A stretch of 64,000 bases of DNA from an uncultured Bacteroidaceae bacterium (GCA_905233285.1 CAJODY010000001.1:117728-181727); one strand, 5' to 3'; positions 47,752-58,591 are shown, counted from the stretch's first letter. Notes: generated from the sequence alone by a model not told the origin. Made by a program: numbers and translations.

Positions 47752-48663
47752 CTATTTTTGTTCTACTTTTACTACCTCGCCATTCTCATTAACCATGTAG
47801 TTCGTTCCCCACTCCAAACCTAATTCGTTGAGGAAATCATCAATCTCAATGAGACATTTCTTGCCGAAGTTACGCAACTTTAGCAAATCTGTCTTATGGA
47901 GTCGTGTCAGATCGCCAACCGTCTCAATGTCTTTGTCAACCCATTCGCCATTGACTTTCTCGCTATACGACTTCAAACAGTTCAAAGCCCTTACGGAGAG
48001 ATTGCAGTCAACAAGCCTCTTCGTAAGAATGCTTTCTTGAATATCTACTTTGCTATACTCAAGACTTTCTGCGCCCGGCTCTCGGAAACTACTGAGACTT
48101 TTGACGGTCGTTTGCAGACGTTCAACCTCTGACTTCAACCTTTCGTTATCATCTTTGAGTTTCTGGTACTGAACGCCCTGACAATTCAGGATCCATATTG
48201 TCTTCGCCACAATCTGTTTGACACGTTCAGGACTGACACCATACTCTTCTGCGACATCTTTCGTGTCAGAACCAGTGAGAAGCATTTCTATCATCCGTTC
48301 GCCTCTGAGGTCGATACCGATGCGGACAATGCCAAACAACACTTGCACCAGTTCAGAGATACGTGGCTTGATAAGTCTGATTTCGGCATTGGCTTCAACA
48401 GACTTTTGAAGAAGTTCAATAGAGGCTTCGTATTCCTCACAAGCCTTCTGATGCTTCTTGATGTATGCCTCAACAGCATCTTCCAAGACTACAATATCCT
48501 TGTATCTGGCTTCGACGGTCTCAACACTCTTTGTCGTGCAATAGAGACAGCCATCTATTTTCTCAGCGGCTATCAGACCTTTGTCAATCCAGTTTCGGAT
48601 AGTCTGCCTGGTAACGCCAAACTTTTCCGCAACTTCGCTTGCTTTGATATATTTCTGTTCCAT
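47752..48663 (-). CDS. Regulator fusing MerR-like HTH, sigma region 4-like HTH and RNAP alpha-CTD-like domain
   Basis: 303 residues. 1-40: MerR/excisionase-like helix-turn-helix (KASEVAEKFGVTRQTIRNWI). About 120-155: ERMIEMLLTGSDTKDVAEEY, then GVSPERVKQIVAKTIW, the pattern of sigma-70 region 4 that contacts -35 DNA. About 165-195: coiled coil. About 218-290: LVDCNLSVRALNCLKSYSEK, then DIETVGDLTRLHKTDLLKLR and NFGKKCLIEIDDFLNELGL, very close to the C-terminal domain of RNA polymerase alpha. Such a protein could contact promoter DNA and mimic two RNAP subunits. Located in the replication/modification block; targets unknown. Confidence 0.8.
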   Translation of the reverse strand: MEQKYIKASEVAEKFGVTRQTIRNWIDKGLIAAEKIDGCLYCTTKSVETVEARYKDIVVLEDAVEAYIKKHQKACEEYEASIELLQKSVEANAEIRLIKPRISELVQVLFGIVRIGIDLRGERMIEMLLTGSDTKDVAEEYGVSPERVKQIVAKTIWILNCQGVQYQKLKDDNERLKSEVERLQTTVKSLSSFREPGAESLEYSKVDIQESILTKRLVDCNLSVRALNCLKSYSEKVNGEWVDKDIETVGDLTRLHKTDLLKLRNFGKKCLIEIDDFLNELGLEWGTNYMVNENGEVVKVEQK

Positions 48664-48665
48664 AA

Positions 48666-50416
<1,751 letters not shown>

Positions 50417-50417
<1 letters not shown>

Positions 50418-51460
50418 TATTTTGCAAACATATCTTGTTCAACTATGATTTTCTTCTCAATAATCTTGATGTAGTCTGGGTTTAACTCATACCCGATATA
50501 GTTCCTTTGGTACATTCTCGCTACTCTTGCCGTCGTACCGCTACCCATGAATGGATCAAGAACGATACCGTCTTTCGGACAACCTGCAAGGATGCAAGGC
50601 TTTATCAATTCCTCTGGGTAAACGGCGAAATGAGCATTGGAATCGGGCTTGGTGCTGACAGTCCACACATCACGTTTGTTCCTAACGGGATATTGCTTGT
50701 CTGGCAATCCCTCGGCACGTCTGAGGTGCATTGTGTTTGGCTGCTGACCGTCTTCCTGCAAATTCTTAAACCGCCACCGCTGATGCCCGCCCTGTGCCAT
50801 CGTCTGCCTGTTACCATGCGGCATTACAGGTATAATGTATTTCTGTGAGCCTTTGAAAATGGTGTCTTTGCGACCGTCATAGCCAGTTGCAATCTCCTGT
50901 ATTGCTTCATGGTCGAAGTAGTAACGGCTGCTCTTTGACATAAGAAAAATATACTCATGGCTCTTTGTCAAGCGGTCTGTAACCGATTCTGGCATTGCAT
51001 TTGGTTTCGCCCAAATAATGTCGTTTCGGAGATAGTAACCAACTCTGTCTCTGAGAGCGAAAGCCGCCATCCAAGGAATCCCGATAAGGTCTTTGTCTTT
51101 GCAAGCGGTTACATATTTGTAACCAGTCGCATTGCCAACAGTACCGCGATTGCTACCTTGTTTGTACTTCTTTGCGTTATCGGGATAGTTGGCTGCTCCT
51201 TTTCCTGAACCAGCGTATGAATCACCAAGATTCAGCCAAAGCGTACCCTCTGGCTTCAGTACACGGAATACCTCTGCAAACACCTCTGTAAGCCTGTCTA
51301 TGTACTCAGAAGGCGACTGTTCCAGTCCGATTTGACCGTCACAACCATAGTCACGGAGTCCGTAATAAGGAGGCGACGTAACACAACAGTCAATGCAGTT
51401 ATCGGGCAGTTTCCTCAGTCCTGTAAGGCAATCTTCGTTATAGATTTTGTTTACTTCCAT
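50417..51460 (-). CDS. DNA methyltransferase (TSPPY motif)
   Basis: 347 residues. Catalytic motif CVTSPPYYGLRDYG near residue 30, motif I near the end (VLDPFMGSGTTARVARM, about 310), the beta-class order. TSPPY is typical of N4-cytosine and some N6-adenine enzymes; LKPEGTLWLNLGDSYAGS is also conserved. Specificity unknown. The ACATTA-N6-TAATGT palindrome ends 5 bp before its ATG. Confidence 0.88.
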
Positions 51461-51464
51461 TGCT

Positions 51465-51482
51465 ACATTATACCTGTAATGT
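51465..51482. repeat. ACATTA-N6-TAATGT palindrome before methyltransferase
   Basis: Exact ACATTA-TACCTG-TAATGT. It lies between the stop of the primase-helicase gene (51487) and the methyltransferase ATG (51460). Flanks match the solo copy at 16584. Confidence 0.8.
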
Positions 51483-51486
51483 GACC

Positions 51487-53577
51487 TCAGAACGGTACTG
51501 CATCATCGGTTGAAGCCGCAAATGGCAAACCATCGTCTGTTACAACCGTGCCTGGTTTGTCTTCAACTGGCTCTGCAAACATATCCTGCTGCTGACCGAT
51601 ATCATCACGCCAACCATAGATGCGTTTCTCGTCATTCGTATTCTTAAACCGTCGGGATTCAATCTCGTAGTACATACCAACGAGATAGTCCTGCGTTCCC
51701 ATCATACGGTCTTTGGAAACTTCCAAGACATTCGAGAACTCAAAGAACTTCTGAATGTTGGTTGCACCAAAGAACTCGCCACCGCTCTTTCTGAAATCGT
51801 TGTTGACACGATGCAGGATAAAGATATAGTCTGCGGCATCAATAATTGCAGACGTTCCGCTGATATCGGTTTTACGGATGAACGAGGTGGTCTTTCTTGG
51901 GTGTGCTACGAGGATGATAATTGCCTTATGTTTCTTCTTGAACTCTACAAGTTGGTTTATCAGTTCCTTTTGTTTCTTGTTACTGTCACCGTCGAACACG
52001 TCAATGTCAAGACTGAACAAGTTGTCAAGTATGAAGATTCTGACGCCAACTGCCAGAAGTTCTTGCATATCTGCAAAGATTTGTTCCCATTTGTTTGAGT
52101 ATTCGTTGTTGTAGAGAAAGAACTTACCATCAGTCCAATCATCTATCTTCTTCGATATATCGTCGGGTACATACCAATACTTCCCGTTGTTGCCCTGTCT
52201 CAGAAACTCTTTTCCTGCGGCGACCATCTGAATCCATGTCTTCAAGATGTCCGGGCGTAACTCTCCACTCCACAACGCGCATTTCTGACTTTGCTGAATG
52301 GCGTTAAGCATCAAAGAGTTCAACCAAGAACTTTTTCCACTGGCATTTGTTCCGCTAACAATTACCAAAGAGGAAAAGAACAACTTACGAATGGCTTTAT
52401 CAAGTTCTGTGTAACCAGTCTTGAATCCTTCCAACTCATTGATATTGACTTTCGCAATATCTTTCATCGAAAACCACTTCTTGCCAAGTTCAGCGGTTTC
52501 GGGCTTGATCGTCGGTTGCTGCTGTCTCTGTTGTGGTAGTCTTTGCTGAGATTGGTACTGCTGCGGTTGGTACTGTCTTTCGTAGGCATGAGGGTCGAGC
52601 ATCTGCCTCACCTCTTGCCAAGTATGCTGCTGACAGGTATTGTGCAAACAGGTGTACTTGATAGCCCCGCTTGCCATTTGGATAATGGCGGCATCCTTAC
52701 CTTTGTGTTCGGGGTTGAAAAAGCAATGGTCTAAGACATACTTCGTCCATTTCGCACAACTCTCTTTCTTATACTGAACATTATGCTCGTTCAAGAACCG
52801 TTCCAAATCAAAAGCCTCACCAGTACCGCCTCTGTACGGCAATGTAGGCTTTGGCTCTTCTTTCGGCAAAAGATTGGCTACGGCTTGGAAGAGGGAAATG
52901 TCTGTTGGTTTCAACTCTTCTGGAACATAGACAATCTCTGACATTCTCCATGGCCGTTCAGGTAGGTTTGCACCTTTTTTAGCGGTCGTACCATAGAGTT
53001 TGCAGATGCGGGCGGCATTGAACACCGATTCGTCAATGTCAACCTTGGGGTCTGTGAACATCAACGCTATCGACTGAAGGAAGTTTGAGATTAAATCCCT
53101 TACTTCATCGGTGTTCGGCATGTCAACCTTGTAAACGGTATGCCAGCCATTGCCAGATTTGCAGATAACGGGGTCACTGAAACCGCATTTTCTGAGATAG
53201 AGAAAAACCTGCTGTGCCTTTTTGTGAGCAAGTTCAAACTCTTCATCGGTGGCATTGATACCCGCAACTCTTACAGGATCATAGTCTATCAATACCCATG
53301 ACCTGTGAGTGATATTGTTATCATTGGTGGTCTGCTTGGGCTGCTTGACTATCTTCTCGCTTTGCAAACGACCGTAACAACCATCGTCAATATCATTCAG
53401 GGTAAAATAGATTTGCTCGTCGGACATATCCTCATAAGGCTTAATATCTTCAATGAGTTTGTCGATATTCTTGTAGTAGCCGCTATACGCAAACTTACCA
53501 AGGATTCTGACCTCAACAAGTTTGGAATCATCTTTGAAGATGTGCCACCACTGCCTCAGAGTTTGTTCGTTAATCAT
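51487..53577 (-). CDS. AEP primase fused to DnaB-type replicative helicase
   Basis: 696 residues. The N-terminal half is an archaeo-eukaryotic-type primase/RepA-like module: WVLIDYDPVR (metal Asp pair), CKSGNGWHTVYKVD and DESVFNAARICKLYGTTAKK. A linker rich in Gln/Pro follows (about 340-370). The C-terminal half is a RecA-fold helicase: GTNASGKSSW (Walker A), RIFILDNLFSL (Walker B) and ISGTSAIIDAADYIFIL. It should prime and unwind at the phage fork, like T7 gp4 in principle. Second replicative helicase of the genome besides the SF3 protein. Confidence 0.85.
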   Translation of the reverse strand: MINEQTLRQWWHIFKDDSKLVEVRILGKFAYSGYYKNIDKLIEDIKPYEDMSDEQIYFTLNDIDDGCYGRLQSEKIVKQPKQTTNDNNITHRSWVLIDYDPVRVAGINATDEEFELAHKKAQQVFLYLRKCGFSDPVICKSGNGWHTVYKVDMPNTDEVRDLISNFLQSIALMFTDPKVDIDESVFNAARICKLYGTTAKKGANLPERPWRMSEIVYVPEELKPTDISLFQAVANLLPKEEPKPTLPYRGGTGEAFDLERFLNEHNVQYKKESCAKWTKYVLDHCFFNPEHKGKDAAIIQMASGAIKYTCLHNTCQQHTWQEVRQMLDPHAYERQYQPQQYQSQQRLPQQRQQQPTIKPETAELGKKWFSMKDIAKVNINELEGFKTGYTELDKAIRKLFFSSLVIVSGTNASGKSSWLNSLMLNAIQQSQKCALWSGELRPDILKTWIQMVAAGKEFLRQGNNGKYWYVPDDISKKIDDWTDGKFFLYNNEYSNKWEQIFADMQELLAVGVRIFILDNLFSLDIDVFDGDSNKKQKELINQLVEFKKKHKAIIILVAHPRKTTSFIRKTDISGTSAIIDAADYIFILHRVNNDFRKSGGEFFGATNIQKFFEFSNVLEVSKDRMMGTQDYLVGMYYEIESRRFKNTNDEKRIYGWRDDIGQQQDMFAEPVEDKPGTVVTDDGLPFAASTDDAVPF

Positions 53578-54484
53578 TCTGTTTTATCCATTGTTTTTTC
53601 TGGCTGCTCCATATCCATTCGTACATACTCCAAGCGACTTTTGCGCCGTCGGGTCTTGTCTCGTCGGTATAGCCGTCATTGAGTTGGTCGATGTAGCCGT
53701 TGAACATCAGACATTGCCTGTTCTGATTCCAATACTGGAAAACTCCATCGGTTACAGGTCTATATACATTGTCACCTATTTTTAGGTTTTCGTCAACATA
53801 AGCCTCCCATGACCTTTGATTGATATAGGTCTGCAAGTTTTTCATAGACGGGAAGAAAGCACCTTTGATTTCAGCGTTCTTTCTCGCTGTGTTTTCTTTT
53901 TCAAGAGCATAAGACAGAAGAGGAATGATTGCTTTCCAGTCTTTATGTTTCTTTTTCAGATTCTCTAACTCAGTCTGCAATCCTCTGGCTTGACCACCAT
54001 ACTGCTTATACTTCTTTCTGAAAGTATCAAAGGTAATCTCTAACTCTGAAATATCTTCTTTCTTATCTTTCTTCTCTATGTTATTATCTATAATAGATAT
54101 ATTATTATTTCTTATTGGTTGTTGTTCAATCTGTTGTTCATTTTGTTGTTCAATCTGTTGTTCAACGATTAACCCTGTTTTTACGGAAATCACTGATATT
54201 AAGCGGCTTTTCTGTTGTTCAATCTTTCCGCTTTCTTGAAGTTCAGAAAGAAACTTGCGAACAGTGTTCCTACTCCATTGCCATCTGTCTGCTAATTCTT
54301 CCTCAGACTTGGCTAACTGACCTGTCCGCAACTCTACCTTGATACCTCGCTTGAAGAAAATTCTGTGACCATAACTTGCAAGAAAGCATAAATCAAAGAA
54401 AGCCTGCATACGGGTGAATCTTTCTGATAAGTACATTTCGTCTTCCAGAAGATCCTTACTCAACATTACAAAGCCTGTACTCAT
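53570..54484 (-). CDS. Replication initiator / helicase-loader-like protein
   Basis: 304 residues. The N-terminal 100 residues form a winged-helix pattern (ADRWQWSRNTVRKFLSELQE) as in phage replisome organisers and DnaD-like proteins. Next comes a Gln/Glu repeat region (IVEQQIEQQNEQQIEQQ), then a charged linker and a helical C-terminal domain. Overlaps the primase-helicase start by 8 bp, supporting a role in loading it. Confidence 0.7.
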   Translation of the reverse strand: MSTGFVMLSKDLLEDEMYLSERFTRMQAFFDLCFLASYGHRIFFKRGIKVELRTGQLAKSEEELADRWQWSRNTVRKFLSELQESGKIEQQKSRLISVISVKTGLIVEQQIEQQNEQQIEQQPIRNNNISIIDNNIEKKDKKEDISELEITFDTFRKKYKQYGGQARGLQTELENLKKKHKDWKAIIPLLSYALEKENTARKNAEIKGAFFPSMKNLQTYINQRSWEAYVDENLKIGDNVYRPVTDGVFQYWNQNRQCLMFNGYIDQLNDGYTDETRPDGAKVAWSMYEWIWSSQKKQWIKQND

Positions 54485-54690
54485 TTACGTTGCCAATTCT
54501 TTGCTATCGGACTTTTCTCACCGCATTTCCTGTTCACAGCACTCAGATACTTCGGGTCTTTTCTCAAACCTAAGATTCTGGCTCGTTTGGAAACCAACGG
54601 CACGGATATACCAAGCCTCTGCGCCAACTCCTTGTTAGAGGTAGTCGGATATAAGGCTTTCATTATCTGTCTTTCTTCTGAAATACTCAT
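54481..54690 (-). CDS. Small HTH protein
   Basis: 69 residues from ATG 54690 (MSISEERQIMKALYPTTSNK). ELAQRLGISVPLVSKRARIL is a clear helix-turn-helix, and the C-terminal tail is basic. The frame upstream to 54795 crosses a terminator and is rejected. Overlaps the next start by 4 bp. Probable transcription factor or DNA-binding accessory of the replication operon. Confidence 0.7.
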   Translation of the reverse strand: MSISEERQIMKALYPTTSNKELAQRLGISVPLVSKRARILGLRKDPKYLSAVNRKCGEKSPIAKNWQRK

Positions 54691-54722
54691 AATAAAAAAG
54701 CCCCACCTGTTACGATGGGGCT
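54691..54722 (-). terminator. Intrinsic terminator after tRNA-like RNA
   Basis: On the minus strand AGCCCCA / TGGGGCT (7 bp, loop TCGTAACAGG) followed by TTTTTTATT. It ends transcription coming from the SSB gene and the tRNA-like region and lies just before the HTH gene. Confidence 0.85.
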
Positions 54723-54767
54723 GGCCAAGACTTTGAGACGGGTCTTTGGTCGGACACGGGTTTAGAG

Positions 54768-54870
54768 TGGTCTGGGCGGGCATCGAACCCACCAACTTCC
54801 CATGAGGCGTGTAGTCCTACGCATTTATTCCGTTTCTACACGATGCGCAATCCTCACTACTGTTCAGACC
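54768..54870 (-). ncRNA. tRNA-like structured RNA of about 102 nt
   Basis: The ends behave like a tRNA: 5' GGTCTGA pairs with 3' CCAGACC (6 of 7), and the 3' part has a T-arm GTGGG-TTCGATG-CCCGC. The middle does not fit a D-arm plus anticodon arm: it holds a 7-bp stem CGTGTAG/CTACACG around a 21-nt loop. It lies between the SSB-like gene and a terminator, as a separate RNA would. May be a tRNA with an insertion, a tRNA mimic or a degraded tRNA. Confidence 0.5.
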
Positions 54871-54945
54871 GTTTTGGCACTGATTAACTGGCTCAGTGTC
54901 GGAAGCCTCGATAAACACCTACTGTAAGTAGATATTCAACGTAGA

Positions 54946-55314
54946 TCAGAATGGCAAATCGTCCGTACTTCCACCATCACCTGCATCTTGTGGGGTAGGA
55001 GCCGGAGCCGCCACCTGCTGTTGAGGTGCGGGTGCTGCCTGTTGCGGTCTCAACACATTGTATGCCTGAATCTCATTGAACCAACGTCCATTGTACTCAT
55101 GTGCATCAATATCGAATTGAACGGTTACGGTCTCGTCTTTACGGAGATTGAACTGTTTCAGTCTGTCCTCACCGAAAACCTTAAAACAGCACTTCTTCGG
55201 GTACTGTCCTGGTACTTCAATAACGTACTCCCGCGACATCCATGCGTTACCTGTTCTGGCAGATACGCCAGATTGGGTAGGCATTGCTGCTATTAACTTT
55301 CCTGTCAGTTCCAT
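54946..55314 (-). CDS. Single-strand DNA-binding-like protein (DUF3127 type)
   Basis: 122 residues. An OB-fold-sized N-terminal domain (ELTGKLIAAMPTQSGVSART, YVIEVPGQYPKKCCFKVFGE) is followed by a Pro/Gln/Ala-rich linker and an acidic tip DDLPF, identical in kind to the C-terminal tail by which bacterial SSB recruits partners. Four bp from the YqaJ nuclease gene, beside RecT. It likely coats phage ssDNA during replication and annealing. Confidence 0.75.
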   Translation of the reverse strand: MELTGKLIAAMPTQSGVSARTGNAWMSREYVIEVPGQYPKKCCFKVFGEDRLKQFNLRKDETVTVQFDIDAHEYNGRWFNEIQAYNVLRPQQAAPAPQQQVAAPAPTPQDAGDGGSTDDLPF

Positions 55315-55317
55315 AAC

Positions 55318-56124
55318 TTACTTGTATTCGTTAATGATAGATGGCATATTATTGATGCGCCCGATTTGCTCACGGAGATAGGACACCGCAAGTTCTGTGC
55401 GCTCAACCAAGAGATTCTGCATTTCTTTTTCAGCAGGAATACGCAATACCTTCAGTTGCTTCGACTTTGATGTACGCGGGTCGTATGAAATGAAGTCACA
55501 GAACTCTACCTCAGTATCAAACTGTTTGCTTACACAAACCATGTTGTACTGACACTGAACGTAATACTGGAGGTTATCCTCTTTCAAGTCCTCTGGCTTC
55601 TCATAAAGGAAGTGTCTGAGGTGGACTGCAGGATTGAACGGCGACTTGATTTCAATGATACATTTGTAGCCGTCGGTGTCCTGAGTGTTCCTTACGATAC
55701 CGTCAGGACTGCCACCTGCGAAGTTCTCAAAACCTTTCAGAGCGACGAAAGGAGAATCCAGAACCTCATAGCCAGTAGCCTCGATGTATCTGTTCCGCGC
55801 TTCCTCTTCCCAAAACGTACCCCATTGCATAGCCTTGTTCGACGGTCTGTCTTCCATGTACTCGATGAAAGAGTTATCCGGCATATACATTTCCGCAACC
55901 TTATCGTCGAGGTAAGTATATGTGCCAGTGCTAAACGGTACGTCCACTTTCTTTGTCTCTGGAATCTTTGCCCTCGGATGCTCGGCACGGAACTGTTCCT
56001 GCTCTTCCTGTGTCAGAGGAACTTCACCTTTGCTATTGTTTAGCAAAACGTAACATTCCGATGCAGTTATTTTTCCTTTTCGTGCCAAATACCACTCTGT
56101 TGTTCGCTGTAAGTCGTTTGCCAT
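55318..56124 (-). CDS. YqaJ-type viral recombinase / exonuclease
   Basis: 268 residues with the lambda-exonuclease fold pattern: RTTEWYLARKGKITASECYV, MQWGTFWEEEARNRY, GGSPDGIV (Asp ligand) and IIEIKSPFN (E-x-K motif). It would resect double-stranded ends to give 3' tails for the RecT annealase encoded next to it. Confidence 0.85.
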   Translation of the reverse strand: MANDLQRTTEWYLARKGKITASECYVLLNNSKGEVPLTQEEQEQFRAEHPRAKIPETKKVDVPFSTGTYTYLDDKVAEMYMPDNSFIEYMEDRPSNKAMQWGTFWEEEARNRYIEATGYEVLDSPFVALKGFENFAGGSPDGIVRNTQDTDGYKCIIEIKSPFNPAVHLRHFLYEKPEDLKEDNLQYYVQCQYNMVCVSKQFDTEVEFCDFISYDPRTSKSKQLKVLRIPAEKEMQNLLVERTELAVSYLREQIGRINNMPSIINEYK

Positions 56125-56129
56125 AGCAA

Positions 56130-57008
56130 TTACTTTTTGTTTGCATCAGCACCCTTGTCACCGTCACCAAACAAGCCCTTGCTCGGATCAACCTCTTCGG
56201 CATTGGCATCCTGAATCTGCGGCTCGTTGTCAACGTAGTCAGCACCGAAAGCATTGATGTCAAGGTCTTCTTCCGTCAGATTAGTACCGTTGTTGTTAAT
56301 CTTCACAGCGGCTTGATCGAATCGGATTGCATTCTCCATCTGAATAGTCTTCGGTGCATACTTGTTGATAAGGTGCTTCAAGACCGTCTTTCGAGCCATT
56401 GCATCAAAGTCTGACTTCCAAGGCGATGTATAACCCTTCTGGTAAGCCTGTGAGAACTTTGTAGCATGTGTCTTCACTTCGTCAACAGTCCAGAAGATAG
56501 TCTTACTGAAACCGTTTACGAGGTCGATACGAGCCATGTAGCCGATAATCTCATTTGTGAGATTTCCTTCTTTATCTTTCTCGCGGGCATCTTCATCGAA
56601 AACATACTCACCTGTAAACTTGTTCTTCTTTACAAGTTGTCCTTTGTAAACTGGCTCGTCGATGATGTTCTTGAACTCACCGCTACGCATAGCCAACTGC
56701 AAAAGACCTTTGTAGCCGATTTGGAACTGCGCCTGTGTCCCGTAAGGAATGATGTAAGCCATTCCCAACGTTGGAACGATAGGCAACTGGAGTGTTGCTG
56801 CCACCATTGCGGCACCAAGAATTGTCATGGGCTGACACTTCTTCAGATAGGTGTTACTTGTAGCAACACTGATTACACTACTGATAAACCCGTTTGTTGT
56901 CTTGGGGTCAACCAAACAATCCTGTAACTTCTTAACGACGATGGGCGAGTGCATAAGGTCGTTAATGTTCAACTTTGCAAGTTCTGTGCTTTGTTTCTGT
57001 TCTGCCAT
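56130..57008 (-). CDS. recT: RecT single-strand annealing protein
   Basis: 292 residues. The RecT core is plain: ILGAAMVAATLQLPIVPTLG, AYIIPYGTQAQFQIGYKGLL and DAMARKTVLKHLI. The C-terminal tail is acidic. It anneals complementary strands produced by the neighbouring exonuclease. Five bp separate it from that gene. Confidence 0.9.
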   Translation of the reverse strand: MAEQKQSTELAKLNINDLMHSPIVVKKLQDCLVDPKTTNGFISSVISVATSNTYLKKCQPMTILGAAMVAATLQLPIVPTLGMAYIIPYGTQAQFQIGYKGLLQLAMRSGEFKNIIDEPVYKGQLVKKNKFTGEYVFDEDAREKDKEGNLTNEIIGYMARIDLVNGFSKTIFWTVDEVKTHATKFSQAYQKGYTSPWKSDFDAMARKTVLKHLINKYAPKTIQMENAIRFDQAAVKINNNGTNLTEEDLDINAFGADYVDNEPQIQDANAEEVDPSKGLFGDGDKGADANKK

Positions 57009-57012
57009 ACTT

Positions 57013-57765
57013 CTATTTATTTATAAGATGTAAGTTGTTCTGCAATCCCAAGAGAGAGAAATATCCTCGCGCCGGATCGTCGGGGAAGATGTCGGCAAAG
57101 TAATCTGCCAAAGTCTTTGCGAAATCCCACGTCATGTTAGGACTTTCCAAAAGACCGTTGTCTGAAATGGCTTTCACCAACTCAGAATTAAGAGGAATGT
57201 AAGTTTGCGACGGAGTGAAATCAGTCCAAACTCCAGTACCGATAGGTCTTGGTCGTACCATCATCATCACAAACCTCACAAACTTGTTCGGCACGTAGTC
57301 ACCATCGGTAGGCATCTGTTTTACACCGTCGAAGATTTGCAACAGTGCTTTCAGAATGGCATCCCTTGTGTCAATACTTTCGTCGAGACGTGCCTTAACC
57401 TCTGCAAGAATCGTAGAGCCAGTGCTGTAAATCTTATAGAGTTTTCCCATCAGCACCCACCATTCATGCAAGGTGTGTGACGTTGTGAACTTTGTGTAGT
57501 AATACTGGAAACGAGTCCAGTATTGGCTCTTGTTCAGAACGTAGTCCAGAGGTGAACCCGCATCCTTGAACTTATTGTAAGCCCAAAGAGCGTAGGCAAC
57601 ACCCTCGGAACGGATTCCGATATTGAGCCAGCAAGCAGTGATAGCCATTATCTCAACGTCTTCAATAGTCTCAAACTCAACGACAAACTTTTCTATGTTC
57701 TGCATAAGGAAAGTCTGCTCTGTCTGAGTCGCTACCTGCAAAAGTGTTTCATTCGTTATCTCCAT
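57013..57765 (-). CDS. Unknown protein of the recombination operon
   Basis: 250 residues, mostly helical, with many aromatic residues (WTRFQYYYTKFTTSHTLHEW) and MVRPRPIGTGVWTDF. No motif recognised. It is 4 bp before recT, so it is likely part of the recombination system. Confidence 0.65.
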   Translation of the reverse strand: MEITNETLLQVATQTEQTFLMQNIEKFVVEFETIEDVEIMAITACWLNIGIRSEGVAYALWAYNKFKDAGSPLDYVLNKSQYWTRFQYYYTKFTTSHTLHEWWVLMGKLYKIYSTGSTILAEVKARLDESIDTRDAILKALLQIFDGVKQMPTDGDYVPNKFVRFVMMMVRPRPIGTGVWTDFTPSQTYIPLNSELVKAISDNGLLESPNMTWDFAKTLADYFADIFPDDPARGYFSLLGLQNNLHLINK

Positions 57766-57964
57766 CTTTTACTAATTCTATTAAGTTCTGATTGATACCT
57801 CTGTGAACTTTGATATATCCTTCGCTGTATGCTTCATTCAGTTCATTGCGCCAACCCTGCTCACGTCTGGGTAACTCATTCTGAGAAACAAACTCAGGCG
57901 CGATATGGTTGTTTCTGCGCTTGTCTCGAAGTTCATTCAGTATCTTCAATAATTCTGCATCCAT
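57749..57964 (-). CDS. Unknown 71-residue protein
   Basis: ATG 57964 (MDAELLKILNELRDKRRNNH). Helical, basic, no motif. Overlaps the next gene by 17 bp. The frame to 58003 has no better start. Confidence 0.55.
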   Translation of the reverse strand: MDAELLKILNELRDKRRNNHIAPEFVSQNELPRREQGWRNELNEAYSEGYIKVHRGINQNLIELVKDGDNE

Positions 57965-58063
57965 AATGAAAATGTCGGCCTTATCTCCCGACAAAGCCGA
58001 CACTCGTACAAAATACTTTTGTAACGTCCTAAATTAAATAGCCTATGTAGTCAAAAAAAAGTT

Positions 58064-58591
58064 TCAGAGATTCTTACGACGGGCGTACTCAGCCATGAGC
58101 AAAGAGTCAACTTTGTTATCGTCTGTTGTCTTACAACGCTCATTCCTGCGCAAGTCTATTGTTGGGAACAACCGACGGGCTGCATTGATTGAGGTTGATT
58201 TGGTATCAACAACCTTTTGCTTGATTTCCTTTCCTGCTCTGACAATAGATTTGTAAGACACGATCATGTCTTGGTTGTTCCAAATCTCCTGCTGCCACGT
58301 CTTAGGCTGTACCAGAGTATAAGGTATCTCGTTCGCAATAAGCAAACCTTTGAGAATACCTTTAATCTCACCAAAGTTGAACGTCGATTTGGCACTGGCA
58401 TTAAACAGGGCATGAACGTCTTCAAGCACTGCCGTCACCTGCCACGACCGTTCTTTGATACTCGTGAAGATTCGGTGTAAGTCCAAATCGTCATTCTCGT
58501 CTATTGAATAGAACTCATATTTGCCGTTTGGGAAAATGGCTGTAACGAATCCTTTGACTCCGGGGTCAACTCCAATGTAAGTCTTTTCCAT
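58064..58591 (-). CDS. RuvC-like Holliday junction resolvase
   Basis: 175 residues with the RNase H-fold RuvC pattern: YIGVDPGVKGFV (Asp 1), AVLEDVHALFN (Glu 2) and DDNKVDSLLMAEYARR (Asp 3 and 4). It would resolve branched phage DNA before packaging. A hairpin GTCGGC...GCCGAC (57973-57999) lies downstream, before the 71-residue gene. Confidence 0.85.
   Translation of the reverse strand: MEKTYIGVDPGVKGFVTAIFPNGKYEFYSIDENDDLDLHRIFTSIKERSWQVTAVLEDVHALFNASAKSTFNFGEIKGILKGLLIANEIPYTLVQPKTWQQEIWNNQDMIVSYKSIVRAGKEIKQKVVDTKSTSINAARRLFPTIDLRRNERCKTTDDNKVDSLLMAEYARRKNL

Noticed and set aside
54768..54870. Calling the tRNA-like element a normal tRNA or a tmRNA
   Set aside because: It is about 102 nt with no D-arm or 7-nt anticodon loop that fits, and it lacks a tmRNA tag reading frame and size.
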